This document shows positions 9,119-18,182 of a stretch of 64,000 nucleotides of DNA, piece after piece. The DNA is from CBDDYU01 sp965235655 (GTDB lineage Bacteria; Pseudomonadota; Alphaproteobacteria; Pelagibacterales; Pelagibacteraceae), in NCBI GenBank assembly GCA_965235655.1, contig CBDDYU010000003.1, positions 1 to 64,000 on the forward strand, read 5' to 3'. Below the pieces are notes generated by a model, which was not told the origin of the DNA, made no database searches, and saw only the letters and a list, made by a program, of their open reading frames with translations. Both the position numbers and the translations under genes were made by a program. Within the stretch, counting starts at the first letter, position 1, and each line of letters begins with the position of its first letter.

Positions 9119-10393
9119 ATGAGTGCTGAAAAAATTTCTTACGACTTAAAAAGATTTGCTGGAATAAAAAGGGATTATTCCGAAGAAGAAGTGGAGAGAC
9201 TAAAAGGATCAATTAAAATAGAGTATTCTTTATGCAAAGAACAGTCTCAAAAATTATGGAAATTATTAAATAACAATTCATATATAAATACTTTAGGCTC
9301 TTTATCAGGTAATCATGCTATACAACATGCTAAAGCAGGTTTAAAAGCAATCTATTTAAGTGGTTGGCAAGTAGCGGCTGATGCTAACAGTGCTGGCGAA
9401 ATGTATCCTGATCAATCATTATATCCTTATGATAGTGCCCCAAAATTAGTAGAATCTATGAACAATGCTTTATTAAGAGCAGATCAGATTCAACATATGG
9501 AAATATCTGATGGTGATATGAAAAAAGATAATAAAGTAGATTACATGTTACCAATAATAGCAGATGGTGAGGCTGGCTTTGGTGGCCCTTTAAATGTTTT
9601 TGAACTCACTAAAAAATTTATTAAAGCTGGTGCTGCTGGTGTTCACTTTGAAGATCAATTAGCAAGTGAAAAAAAATGTGGTCATATGGGTGGAAAAGTT
9701 TTAGTTCCAACTAGCACCATGATTAAAAATTTAAAAGCAGCAAGATTAGCTGCAGATATAGCGGGCGTTCCTTTGATTATTTTAGCCCGTACAGATGCTA
9801 ATGCTGCAAAATTAATTACAAATGATTTTGATGAAAATGATAAACCCTTTTTAACTGGTGAAAGATCCCAAGAAGGATTTTTTTATGTTAAACATGGTAT
9901 AGAGCAAGCAATTTCTAGAGGACTTGCCTATGCACCATATTCTGATTTAATTTGGTGTGAAACTGCTACTCCTAATTTAGCAGAAGCTAAAAGATTTGCT
10001 GATGCAATCCATGAAAAGTTTCCTGGAAAACTTTTGGCATATAATTGCTCTCCATCATTTAATTGGAAAAAACATTTATCAGATGATGAAATTGCCTCAT
10101 TTCAACAAGAAATAGGTAAAATGGGTTATAAATTTCAATTTATTACCCTTGCTGGATTTCATACACAAAACATTGCAATATTTGAACTGGCTGAAAAATA
10201 TAAAAAAGAAGGTATGTCTGCTTATTCTAAAATTCAACAGCTTGAATTTGCAAGAGAAAAAGATGGATATACAAGTGTTAAACATCAAAGAGAGGTTGGT
10301 ACATCTTACTTTGATGCTATTTCAAACACAATAAGTTCAGGAAAAAGCTCCACAACGGCAATGGCTGGATCAACAGAATCAGAACAATTTTAA
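9119..10393 (+). CDS. aceA: Isocitrate lyase
   Basis: Isocitrate lyase cleaves isocitrate to glyoxylate and succinate, the first step of the glyoxylate shunt, in the cytoplasm. The 424-residue protein matches the usual bacterial length. It has the catalytic loop KKCGHMGGK near residue 190 with the active-site cysteine, the metal-site region IIADGEAGFGG near residue 142, and NCSPSFNW near residue 310. The gene follows an ScfR/RamB-type regulator and its repeats and a small ORF. A long hairpin after the gene separates it from the DmdA-like gene. Glyoxylate can also feed glycine synthesis, which matters in SAR11. Confidence 0.95.
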   Translation: MSAEKISYDLKRFAGIKRDYSEEEVERLKGSIKIEYSLCKEQSQKLWKLLNNNSYINTLGSLSGNHAIQHAKAGLKAIYLSGWQVAADANSAGEMYPDQSLYPYDSAPKLVESMNNALLRADQIQHMEISDGDMKKDNKVDYMLPIIADGEAGFGGPLNVFELTKKFIKAGAAGVHFEDQLASEKKCGHMGGKVLVPTSTMIKNLKAARLAADIAGVPLIILARTDANAAKLITNDFDENDKPFLTGERSQEGFFYVKHGIEQAISRGLAYAPYSDLIWCETATPNLAEAKRFADAIHEKFPGKLLAYNCSPSFNWKKHLSDDEIASFQQEIGKMGYKFQFITLAGFHTQNIAIFELAEKYKKEGMSAYSKIQQLEFAREKDGYTSVKHQREVGTSYFDAISNTISSGKSSTTAMAGSTESEQF

Positions 10394-10406
10394 GTCTCTC
10401 TCTCTA

Positions 10407-10451
10407 ATAAGTTACAGGTGAATTATGCTCCTTAATTCATCTGTAACTTAT
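10407..10451 (+). terminator. Long hairpin after aceA
   Basis: ATAAGTTACAGGTGAATT is followed by a nine-base loop and its inverted copy, with an 18-base stem interrupted only by one G-T wobble. A weak T-rich stretch follows (TTCTTTGTAAAATTTTTT). It lies 14 bases after the aceA stop and before the DmdA-like gene. It probably terminates aceA or sets the ratio between aceA and the next gene. The near-perfect symmetry would also work for the opposite strand. Confidence 0.6.
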
Positions 10452-10494
10452 AAATTCTTTGTAAAATTTTTTATATCTGTTATCGAAACTAATT

Positions 10495-11634
10495 ATGAGT
10501 AATAAAAACTTTGGTTTTGGAACGCAGATAAGAAAATCTCCCTATTTTGACTCTACAGTAAAATGGGGTGCAACAGGATTTTCAGTATACAATCATATGT
10601 ATATTCCTCGAGACTTTGGCAGTCCTGAACAAAATTTTTGGAATTTAATTGAAAAATCAATTCTTTGTGATGTAGCAGTTGAGCGACAAGTTGAAATAAC
10701 AGGTCCTGATGCATTTAAATTTGTACAACTATTAACTCCAAGAGATCTTTCAAAATTATCTATAGGACAATGCAAATATGTTTTAATTGTTAATAACGAA
10801 GGTGGAATATTAAATGATCCTGTCTTATTAAGATTAGCTGAAAATCATTTTTGGCTATCGTTAGCAGATAGCGATATACTTTTATGGGCACAAGGAGTTG
10901 CTATTAACTCTGGTTTAAATGTTAAAATTCAAGAACCTGATGTTTCTCCTCTCCAATTACAGGGTCCAACTTCTTTAGAAATAATGGTTAAGCTTTTTGG
11001 TGAAGATATTAAATCTTTAAAATATTATTGGTTAAGAGAATATGATTTGGATGGAATACCATTAATTGTTTCAAGAACTGGTTGGTCTAGTGAATTAGGT
11101 TACGAATTATATTTAAGAGATGGTAGTAAAGGTAATGAACTGTATGAAAAGATAATGACAACTGGTAAAGAACATGGTTTAGCTCCAGGTCACACTTCAA
11201 CTATCAGGAGGATCGAAGGTGGAATGTTGTCATACCATGCAGATGCTGATATCAATACAAATCCATTTGAACTTGGATTTGATCGTTTAGTAAATCTAGA
11301 TAATGATATCAATTTTATTGGTAAAGAAACTTTAAAGAAAATTAAAGCTGATGGGATAAAAAGAAAACAAGTTGGAGTAGAATTAAATTGTGATCCTCTT
11401 CAATCGCCAAATACAACTTTTTGGAAAATTTATAAAAATGAAGATGTAATTGGTAAAGTCACATCAGCTGTTTATTCTCCAAGACTTAAGAAAAATATTG
11501 CTTTAGCAATGGTTGCTATTGAGCATTCTGATATTGATAATGAGTTTATGGTAGATAATGGTGAAACCAAAATTAAGTGTAGGATAGTTGACAAACCTTT
11601 TTACGATCCTAAAAAAACAATCGCATCTTCTTAA
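10495..11634 (+). CDS. GcvT/DmdA-like tetrahydrofolate-dependent methyltransferase
   Basis: This 379-residue protein belongs to the aminomethyltransferase superfamily and is closest in layout to dimethylsulfoniopropionate demethylase. Visible blocks include YNHMYIPRDF near residue 30 and WDVA-like CDVAVERQVEI near residue 60. Further on are NEGGILNDPVLLRLAENHFWLSL split over residues 100-125, SRTGWSSELGYELYL near residue 200, and ERI-like RRIEGGMLSYHADAD near residue 240. DmdA moves a methyl group from DMSP to tetrahydrofolate. The region after RIEGG (SYHADADINTNPFELG) is not the form I associate with characterised Pelagibacter DmdA, so the substrate may be another methylated compound. Location beside aceA links C1 and glyoxylate metabolism. 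It ends convergently with a 4-base overlap. Confidence 0.75.
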   Translation: MSNKNFGFGTQIRKSPYFDSTVKWGATGFSVYNHMYIPRDFGSPEQNFWNLIEKSILCDVAVERQVEITGPDAFKFVQLLTPRDLSKLSIGQCKYVLIVNNEGGILNDPVLLRLAENHFWLSLADSDILLWAQGVAINSGLNVKIQEPDVSPLQLQGPTSLEIMVKLFGEDIKSLKYYWLREYDLDGIPLIVSRTGWSSELGYELYLRDGSKGNELYEKIMTTGKEHGLAPGHTSTIRRIEGGMLSYHADADINTNPFELGFDRLVNLDNDINFIGKETLKKIKADGIKRKQVGVELNCDPLQSPNTTFWKIYKNEDVIGKVTSAVYSPRLKKNIALAMVAIEHSDIDNEFMVDNGETKIKCRIVDKPFYDPKKTIASS

Positions 11635-12398
11635 GATTTTATATTATAACCTTTTTTAAGGAGTATAGTTACAACGGTCACGCAGATAACTAGAAATATG
11701 ACCATTGAACTTATACTAATCCAGATATTAAAGTCGGATACCCCATAAAAGGCAAATCTTAAGCCATTTATTAAGTAAACCACTGGATTGAAATAAGTAA
11801 CAGTTTGCCAGAATGGAGGCAACATATCTAGGGAATACAAACTTCCTCCTAGAAAGACCATTGGTGTAATCACCAGAGTTGGAATAATGGACATTTGTTC
11901 AAAATTAGAACTCATCAATCCAATTAAAAAACCAAACAATGCAAATGTAAAAGCAACCAAGACAAGAAGAAAAACCATTAATATTGGATGCATAACTTTA
12001 ACTTCCACAAAAAATAAAGAAGTGATAAAAATCACGACCCCAACAATTAAAGTTTTAGTTGCTCCAGAACCAACAAATGCCAAAACTACTTCAAATGTTG
12101 AAATAGGTGCTGCTAGTATTTCATAAATTGTTCCATTAAATTTTGGAAAAAAAATTCCAAAGGAAGTATTACTAATAGACTGAGTTAACAAAGTTAACAT
12201 CAAAAGACCTGGTACGATATAAGAGCCATAACTAATCCCATCAATATTCTCAACATAATTGCCAATGACAGAACCAAAAACTATAAAATATAGTGAAGTT
12301 GATAATACTGGAGATAATAACGATTGCATCAAAGTACGTCTAAATCGATCCATCTCATGAAGATAGATCGCTTTGAAAGCATGATAATTAAATTTCAT
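11631..12398 (-). CDS. ABC-2 type exporter permease
   Basis: The 255-residue protein has six helices and the ABC-2 membrane domain, including the typical C-terminal block YFNPVVYLINGLRFAFYG near residue 200 and an early amphipathic segment HEMDRFRRTLMQSLLSP. With the ATPase encoded just upstream (11-base overlap) it forms a two-component YadG/YadH-like exporter. The substrate is unknown; polysaccharide, lipid or drug export are the usual options. The gene ends 4 bases into the DmdA-like gene on the other strand. Confidence 0.87.
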   Translation of the reverse strand: MKFNYHAFKAIYLHEMDRFRRTLMQSLLSPVLSTSLYFIVFGSVIGNYVENIDGISYGSYIVPGLLMLTLLTQSISNTSFGIFFPKFNGTIYEILAAPISTFEVVLAFVGSGATKTLIVGVVIFITSLFFVEVKVMHPILMVFLLVLVAFTFALFGFLIGLMSSNFEQMSIIPTLVITPMVFLGGSLYSLDMLPPFWQTVTYFNPVVYLINGLRFAFYGVSDFNIWISISSMVIFLVICVTVVTILLKKGYNIKS

Positions 12399-13323
12399 TG
12401 TCCTCCTTAACTAAACTAACAAATATTTTTTCAAGCGTACTTTGTTCGGTTTTTAAATCTTTAAGTTTTAATCCTGCATCTTTTAAATCTTGTAATAAAT
12501 TAGTAATTCCAGTTTGCTTGGCTTGAACATTGTAGGTATAATCTAAAGACATTTTATTTTGGCCTAACACTAAGTTATATTTTTCTAAACTATTAGGTAT
12601 TTCTAAAATTTCATCTTGTAAATCAACAGTTAGTTTTTTGTGACCCATTTTTTTTAATAATTGTTTCGTATCATCAACAACAATAATTTCACCTTGATTA
12701 ATTACTGCAACTCGATCAGCAATAGCTTCTGCTTCTTCAATATAATGGGTGGTTAAAATAATTGTGACACCTGTCTTTCTTAATTCCTCAACTACTTTCC
12801 ACATATCTTTTCTTAATTCTACATCCACACCTGCTGTTGGTTCATCTAAAAATAATATTGTTGGTTCGTGTGAAAGCGCTTTAGCAATTAAAACTCTACG
12901 TTTCATTCCACCTGACAATTGTCTTAATCTTAAATCTTTTTTATCCCAAAGACTTAATTGTTTTAAAATTTTTTCTATGTGATTGTTATCTGGTTTTTTT
13001 CCATACAAACCCCTTGAATAAGAAACGTTATTAAAAACGGTTTCAAATTGTTCTAGAGTTAATTCCTGTGGTACTAATCCTATTCTTGAACGAGTTTCAC
13101 GATAATCATCAATAATATCAAATCCATCCACAGTTACTTTGCCGTTTGTTGGTGTTACGATTCCACAAATAATGCTAATTAAGGTCGTTTTTCCTGCGCC
13201 ATTGGGGCCTAACATTGCAAGGATTTCACCCTTTTTTATGTTTAGACTAACACCCTTAAGTGCTTTGAACCCATTATTGTAAGATTTAGATAGATTATCT
13301 ATGACAATTTGATTATCCGACAT
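12388..13323 (-). CDS. ABC-2 exporter ATPase
   Basis: The 311-residue ATPase of the exporter carries Walker A GPNGAGKTT, signature LSGGMKRR, Walker B ILFLDEPTAGVD and the H-loop TTHY. The C-terminal 80 residues match the accessory domain of the YadG/NatA group. The start at 13323 is 97 bases from the divergent dienelactone hydrolase gene. The gene overlaps its permease, indicating a stoichiometric pair. No linked biosynthetic gene reveals the cargo. Confidence 0.9.
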   Translation of the reverse strand: MSDNQIVIDNLSKSYNNGFKALKGVSLNIKKGEILAMLGPNGAGKTTLISIICGIVTPTNGKVTVDGFDIIDDYRETRSRIGLVPQELTLEQFETVFNNVSYSRGLYGKKPDNNHIEKILKQLSLWDKKDLRLRQLSGGMKRRVLIAKALSHEPTILFLDEPTAGVDVELRKDMWKVVEELRKTGVTIILTTHYIEEAEAIADRVAVINQGEIIVVDDTKQLLKKMGHKKLTVDLQDEILEIPNSLEKYNLVLGQNKMSLDYTYNVQAKQTGITNLLQDLKDAGLKLKDLKTEQSTLEKIFVSLVKEDNEI

Positions 13324-13357
13324 TTAACGAGATATATAGTGATAAAATCAAGTAATA

Positions 13358-13391
13358 CAACGACATTATAAGTCAATCATTAATGTTGTCG
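13358..13391. promoter_or_regulatory. Imperfect inverted repeat in a divergent spacer
   Basis: CAACGACATTA and TAATGTTGTCG form an inverted repeat (9 of 11 positions match) with a 12-base spacer. It lies between the ABC-2 exporter genes and the dienelactone hydrolase gene. A dyad of this size in a divergent promoter region could be an operator. No linked regulator gene supports it, so confidence is low. Confidence 0.3.
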
Positions 13392-13420
13392 AAAAGTTAA
13401 CTGAAAATGTATAATTAGGA

Positions 13421-14314
13421 ATGGAAAAAAAAAGATTAACAGCAAAAGATTTTGATCAAAGAATATTAGAGCTCTATGATCATTATGCTCACGGTAAAAT
13501 TACAAAGAGAGAATTTTTAAAAAAAATTGGTAAATATACAGCTGTCGGTGTCACAGCATTAACTGTATTTAACAGCTTAGCTCCGAACTATGCTTTAGCA
13601 GAACAAGTCAGTTTTAATGATCCAGATATAAAAGCAAATAATATTACTTATCAAAGTGCAAATGGAAATGGAACGATCACAGGCTACTATGTAAAACCTA
13701 CAAAGGTGACAGAAAAAACTTCTGCAGTATTAGTTGTTCATGAAAATAGAGGATTAAATCCTTATATCAAAGATGTTGCAAGAAGAGTTGCAAAAGCAGG
13801 TTTCATTGCACTAGCGCCAGATGGTTTAAGTAGTCTAGGAGGTTATCCTGGTAATGATGCTGATGGTAAAGAAATGCAAAGTAAAATTGACCGAGAAAAA
13901 TTATTAAATGATTTTTTTAATGGATTTGAATTTTTATATAATCATGAAGACACAAATAAAAAAATTGGAGCTGTTGGATTTTGTTATGGTGGTGGTGTGT
14001 GTAATGCATTAGCCGTTGCCTATCCTGAACTTTCTGCGTCTGTGCCTTTTTATGGAAGCCAAGCAAACTCTAATGATGTTCCAAAAATAAAATCACCTTT
14101 ACTACTTCACTATGCTGAACTAGATGAACGAATTAATAAAGGTTGGCCTGAATATGAAGAAGCATTAAAAAACAACAATAAAGATTATACTGCTCATATG
14201 TATATGGGTTGTAATCATGGATTTCATAACGACTCTACTCCACGATATGATGAACAAAATGCTAATTTAGCTTGGGACAAAACTATCAGTTTTTTTGATA
14301 AGCATTTAGCTTAA
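13421..14314 (+). CDS. Exported dienelactone hydrolase family protein
   Basis: This 297-residue alpha/beta hydrolase has the dienelactone hydrolase plan: a nucleophile Cys in GFCYGGG near residue 190, the acid in HYAELDERIN near residue 233, and His in GCNHGFHND near residue 266. The first 65 residues contain a basic helix and a Tat-like segment (KREFLKKIGKYTAVGVTALTVF) with KR in place of the twin arginine. Periplasmic or membrane-anchored location is therefore likely but not certain. Substrates of the family include lactones and esters. Its target here is unknown. The next gene starts 12 bases downstream on the same strand. Confidence 0.85.
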   Translation: MEKKRLTAKDFDQRILELYDHYAHGKITKREFLKKIGKYTAVGVTALTVFNSLAPNYALAEQVSFNDPDIKANNITYQSANGNGTITGYYVKPTKVTEKTSAVLVVHENRGLNPYIKDVARRVAKAGFIALAPDGLSSLGGYPGNDADGKEMQSKIDREKLLNDFFNGFEFLYNHEDTNKKIGAVGFCYGGGVCNALAVAYPELSASVPFYGSQANSNDVPKIKSPLLLHYAELDERINKGWPEYEEALKNNNKDYTAHMYMGCNHGFHNDSTPRYDEQNANLAWDKTISFFDKHLA

Positions 14315-14326
14315 TAATTACACTTA

Positions 14327-15073
14327 ATGATTTTAAAAAGCTCAATTGTTTTTATTGGAATAATTTTATTTATTGTTCTTGAAGGTTTGTTTCCAAAGCA
14401 AAAAAATAATTTAAAAAATAAACTTCATCGATTAGGTAAAAATATTTTTTTTTGGTTAATAAATATTGGAATTACCCCAATAATTATATTACCGATAACC
14501 ATTGCGGCTACTCAAATAGAGATTCATCCTTATTTTAAATTTGAAAATTTGATTATTGGATTTATTTTTCAGTTACTCATTATTGATTTATTTTTATATT
14601 GGTGGCATCGACTAAATCATGAAATCCCACTATTATGGCGATTTCATCATGTGCACCATCTCGATGAAACCTTAGATGTATCTTCTGGAGTAAGATTTCA
14701 TTTTGGTGAAGTAATCTTAAGTGCTTTAGTAAGATCAGCGATCATTATATTATTCAATATTAGTCTTGTAAATTTACTACTAATTGAAGCCATCATCTTA
14801 CTAAGTTCTATATTTCATCATTCTAATATTAACCTTCCAAAGAATTTTGAAAATTTTCTATCAAAAATAATAGTAACCCCTTCCATTCATTGGGTGCATC
14901 ATCATAAAAGACAATCTGAAACAGATGCTAATTATTCAACTATTTTTAGTTGGTGGGATAAAATTTTTAAATCGAAAAGTTTCTTTGAAAGAAAATTAAA
15001 TATGCCAATAGGTATTGAGGGCGATGAAGAACAAAAATTACTAAAACTTATTTTAAGACCTTTAAAAAAATAA
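14327..15073 (+). CDS. Fatty acid hydroxylase/sterol desaturase superfamily protein
   Basis: This 248-residue membrane protein carries the diiron histidine boxes of the superfamily: HRLNH near residue 97, HHVHH near residue 108, and HWVHHHKR near residue 188. Four hydrophobic segments surround them. Members introduce hydroxyl groups or double bonds into lipids, carotenoids or sterols using O2. The substrate cannot be read from the sequence. It follows the dienelactone hydrolase closely and could share its transcript. The stop lies directly against the convergent glycosyltransferase gene. Confidence 0.85.
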   Translation: MILKSSIVFIGIILFIVLEGLFPKQKNNLKNKLHRLGKNIFFWLINIGITPIIILPITIAATQIEIHPYFKFENLIIGFIFQLLIIDLFLYWWHRLNHEIPLLWRFHHVHHLDETLDVSSGVRFHFGEVILSALVRSAIIILFNISLVNLLLIEAIILLSSIFHHSNINLPKNFENFLSKIIVTPSIHWVHHHKRQSETDANYSTIFSWWDKIFKSKSFFERKLNMPIGIEGDEEQKLLKLILRPLKK

Positions 15074-16387
15074 CTATTCAGTAAATTCTTTTTGTTTTGA
15101 ATATAAAAGAGTGTAAAGTTTTTTTTGTAAAACATTTAAAGAATAAACTTTTTCTTTCAAAGATTTATAAACAGCCGTTAAATCTTCTTTTACATCAATA
15201 TCTTGATAAAACTTATTGTGGACGAGTAATTTAGAAACTTTTTTAGTCAAATCAGCTAAAACAGTATCTGTTCCATATTTAATAGTATGAATAACATCTA
15301 ATATATTTTTATCAGATGTAGCTAATAAACAAAAACCACCATCTATGGTCGGGTAAAAAACATTTTTAGCAGATTTAATTTTTAAACTATCTGTAATATC
15401 TTTCGCAGTTAAAAAAGGAATATCAGAGCCAACGATTACAATTTTTTGAAAATATTTAAGGTTAAGTTCTATAACCTCACGCATAGTTAAACCTAGTTCT
15501 TTTTGAGTGGAAATATATAACCCATCCGCAAGTTTAGAAAAATCAACTGCATAATCTTTAGAATCTTTTTCTGTTACAATGATTTGATGAATTGATTTAT
15601 TGGATTTAATTTCTTTTATATTGTTTGAGACAATCTCCATTAAATTTTCATTAATTTCATTTACTAATTCATCAGACAAATCTTTTCTTAATCTTGTCTT
15701 TGATTTTGTTGATTGGGGATCTTTAATAAAATGACATACAACAAAATTTGCTCTACTTTTTCTAAACTGAAAAATTTGAGCTAGTGTATCTTTAATGGTA
15801 TTTAAAGTTTGAATGATTGGATGAGACTCATACTTTATTGGTGAACTTGTTATAAATCTCTTAATTAAATTAACTTTAATACCAATTTTTTTTGCCTTCC
15901 AAATTAAATCATGATCCTCCCCTTTTGCTAAACTTTCAGAGTATGATCCAATTAAATTAAAGATTTTTTTATGAATGATGAAAGATTGATCTCCAAAAGG
16001 TAATCCTAGATAGGCAGTTCTTAAGTTAGCTCCCTTTGCATTATATTTAAACTTATCGTCTTTAAACTTAAGTAAAAAAGTATTAATTTTTTCATCATCA
16101 ACTTTACTAAAATCAATCTCTTCAATTAATGAAATGTCACTATCTAAATGTAAAAACCACAACAGATCATGCTTAGCTATTTGTGCACCAGCATTTAAAG
16201 CTTTGGCTCTTGTTGAATTATGAATTGATAACAGTTGATCTACATTATCTTTTTGCTCTTTAACTCTTGAATTTTGATAAGAGGCAGCAATAATTATTTC
16301 AAAATCTTTAAACTTGCTCTTAATTTGATCAATTAAGCTAAAGTCGTCATCTTTATGACCTACAGGAATAATAACTGAGATTGACAT
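15074..16387 (-). CDS. Glycosyltransferase fused to a DUF2064 (TIGR04282-like) domain
   Basis: The 437-residue protein joins two domains usually encoded separately. Residues 1-200 form a family 2 glycosyltransferase (SVIIPVGHKDDD, the acceptor-side RAKALNAGAQIA and the DxD-like FLHLDSD), of the TIGR04283 type. Residues 220-430 match DUF2064/TIGR04282 (FVVCHFIKDPQSTKSKTRL, VIVGSDIPFLTAKDI, TIDGGFCLLA). These two families are known as radical-SAM/selenodomain-associated transferases 1 and 2 and have been connected to arsenosugar-type clusters. Here a radical SAM gene lies three genes upstream. The start ATG overlaps the stop of the 50-residue ORF (TAATG). Confidence 0.82.
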   Translation of the reverse strand: MSISVIIPVGHKDDDFSLIDQIKSKFKDFEIIIAASYQNSRVKEQKDNVDQLLSIHNSTRAKALNAGAQIAKHDLLWFLHLDSDISLIEEIDFSKVDDEKINTFLLKFKDDKFKYNAKGANLRTAYLGLPFGDQSFIIHKKIFNLIGSYSESLAKGEDHDLIWKAKKIGIKVNLIKRFITSSPIKYESHPIIQTLNTIKDTLAQIFQFRKSRANFVVCHFIKDPQSTKSKTRLRKDLSDELVNEINENLMEIVSNNIKEIKSNKSIHQIIVTEKDSKDYAVDFSKLADGLYISTQKELGLTMREVIELNLKYFQKIVIVGSDIPFLTAKDITDSLKIKSAKNVFYPTIDGGFCLLATSDKNILDVIHTIKYGTDTVLADLTKKVSKLLVHNKFYQDIDVKEDLTAVYKSLKEKVYSLNVLQKKLYTLLYSKQKEFTE

Positions 16388-16539
16388 TAATATTTAAAGT
16401 AATCTCTAAGCGTTGCAATTACAACAAACCAATAAAATCTTATTTTATGAAATATATTTTTTTTAGATAAGATTTTCAGTCTGTGATACTCACTAATACC
16501 ACATTCTGTTTTAATAAACTTGTTTATTGACTTGTCCAT
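16387..16539 (-). CDS. 50-residue basic small ORF coupled to TVP38 and the glycosyltransferase
   Basis: This ORF is below usual length cut-offs. It starts at ATG 16539, inside the last codons of the TVP38 gene, and its TAA shares bases with the ATG of the glycosyltransferase. It thus fills the gap between the two genes with overlaps on both sides. The product is basic, with parts IKTECGISEYHRLKILSKK and a more hydrophobic FYWFVVIATLRDYF near the end. I know no family. The double overlap and uninterrupted frame favour a real gene, possibly a small membrane-associated partner. Confidence 0.6.
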   Translation of the reverse strand: MDKSINKFIKTECGISEYHRLKILSKKNIFHKIRFYWFVVIATLRDYFKY

Positions 16540-17213
16540 ATTATCAATCTCTTATATAGGTATTTAATTAATAAAGGAAATAGCCCAATTAAAGTTAAAG
16601 ATAAAATTATATTAGCAGATAATATCTCATCAATTGAATTAAGATTACCTAATTGTGCACCGGCATTAACAAAAATAGCCGTCCCTATAAACATACCTAT
16701 TTGAGAGACTATATAAAAATGGAGTGTTTTCATTTTAGTTAAGCCAAAGACTAAATTGATAATAAAAAAAGGAAATACAGGACTTAGTCTTAGAAATAAT
16801 AAATATAGCCAACCATCTGTTGCTATGCCTTTGTTTATTTTTTCAAGATAATTACTAAATCTTTTTTGAACATAAGCTCTTAATGCAAATCTTGAAAATA
16901 AAAAACAAAAAGTAGAACCAACTGAACTTGCAAAAGATACCAATATTAAACCAGGCCAAAAACCAAACAAGGCACCTGCTAAAAGTGTTTTGATTAATGA
17001 GATTGGTAAAGCAAATGCTGTTACGATTACATATATTACAAAGAAGATTAAATAATAGAAATAGTAATTTTCATTAACTAGTAATCTAAGATCATGGTAG
17101 GTATTTTTAATAACATCTAGAGAAAGTAATTCAGTTAAATCAGCAAAATAACTTAAAAATACTATTCCAAAAAATATGATGCCAAAAAAAATTTTTCCCT
17201 TGTTTCTTTTCAT
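16524..17213 (-). CDS. TVP38/TMEM64 (DedA-like, SNARE-associated) membrane protein
   Basis: This 229-residue protein belongs to the VTT/TVP38 family of inner-membrane proteins related to DedA. It has an N-terminal helix and the family core, with FALPISLIKTLLAGALFGFW near residue 68, SSVGSTFCFLFSRF near residue 95 and LFLRLSPVFPFFIINLVFG near residue 140. Relatives act in lipid scrambling or are found with metal-resistance genes. The gene lies 16 bases after the radical SAM gene and overlaps the 50-residue ORF, so it is part of the thiV-led array. The transported or flipped molecule is unknown. Confidence 0.85.
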   Translation of the reverse strand: MKRNKGKIFFGIIFFGIVFLSYFADLTELLSLDVIKNTYHDLRLLVNENYYFYYLIFFVIYVIVTAFALPISLIKTLLAGALFGFWPGLILVSFASSVGSTFCFLFSRFALRAYVQKRFSNYLEKINKGIATDGWLYLLFLRLSPVFPFFIINLVFGLTKMKTLHFYIVSQIGMFIGTAIFVNAGAQLGNLNSIDEILSANIILSLTLIGLFPLLIKYLYKRLIIWTSQ

Positions 17214-17229
17214 GTGTTTATTTTAAATT

Positions 17230-18157
17230 TTAACTGCAACTCGAGCCACCTAAGACACAAAATTTCGAACAGTGTTTGTGGTTGAGGTATATTTTTTTCA
17301 TGGAATTTGTCAAGTTTTCACCAAGATCAAAATTTTCGTCATAAGGTAATAAAGTGCAAGCGATTACGGTGGGTGTTAGCTTGTCTTTTTTCTTAACAAC
17401 CATTCTAGACCACGAACACATAACCTCATCTGGATTTTTATTTAAAATACCCCAGCAAGCAGTAGTAATTTCGGGAGTGTCTTTATTTTCATCCATCTCC
17501 GTGAAAGTAACAAGATCAGTTTTAAATTTTGCATCTAATTTTAAATTATTATCTATTATGAATTTACTAAAATTTTCCCTTAATTCATCTTCACTTTCAT
17601 CCCACAATAACCTTGTAGCCAAGTGAATAATTAAAATTATTTTCACTCAACCAATTTAGACCTTCCAGCATAGTGTCATAAGAGCCTTTACCTCTAATCA
17701 ATTCATGTTTTTCTTTAGTATAATGATCAATGGATACTCTAATGGTTAAATCTTTATTTTTGATTTTTAAAAGTGCTTCTTTTCTATTTAACATTGGTTT
17801 CATTGCATTAGATAAAACTAGAGTTTTAAAATTGTTTTTTAATGAATAATCAATTATTTGAATGATATCTTTATTCATAAACGGTTCGCCACCCGTAATA
17901 CCTATTTCCTCTGTGCCTAATTGATTTTCAATACATTCATCAATAAATTTTTTAACTTCATTAAAAGTTAAATAAACTAATCGATCATTTTTAGGACTTG
18001 ATTCAATGTAGCAATTTTTGCATTCAATATTGCACAATGTTCCAGTATTAAACCATAATGTTTTTATTTTTTTAGCTTCTATATAAGCACGATCACTGCC
18101 GTCAGCTGTTTTATATAAATTAGAAAATTTTGTTTTAGTATTATTAAGCTCCACCAT
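17230..18157 (-). pseudogene. Radical SAM protein, split by a +1 frameshift
   Basis: The first frame (from 18157) has the 4Fe-4S motif CNIECKNC near residue 38 and the SAM-binding GGEP near residue 88. The second frame continues as ATRLLWDESEDELRENF and ends in a cysteine-rich tail (HCSKFCVLGGSSCS). The frames part near 17610-17625. Removing one base gives NYSLATRLLWDESE and a 308-residue protein. The tail cysteines could hold a second cluster or the peptide/substrate. The C-terminal GGSSC pattern recalls that of rSAM/selenodomain proteins but the match is weak. The reaction is unknown. It lies 25 bases after thiV and 16 before the TVP38 gene, so co-transcription is likely. Confidence 0.78.
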
Positions 18158-18182
18158 GATTTATACGTGTTTTAATAAGAAA

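Noticed and set aside
9102..9122. Six-codon ORF (ATG at 9102) ending in ATGA at the aceA start
   Set aside because: It looks like a coupling leader but is too short to distinguish from chance, and no good ribosome site precedes it.
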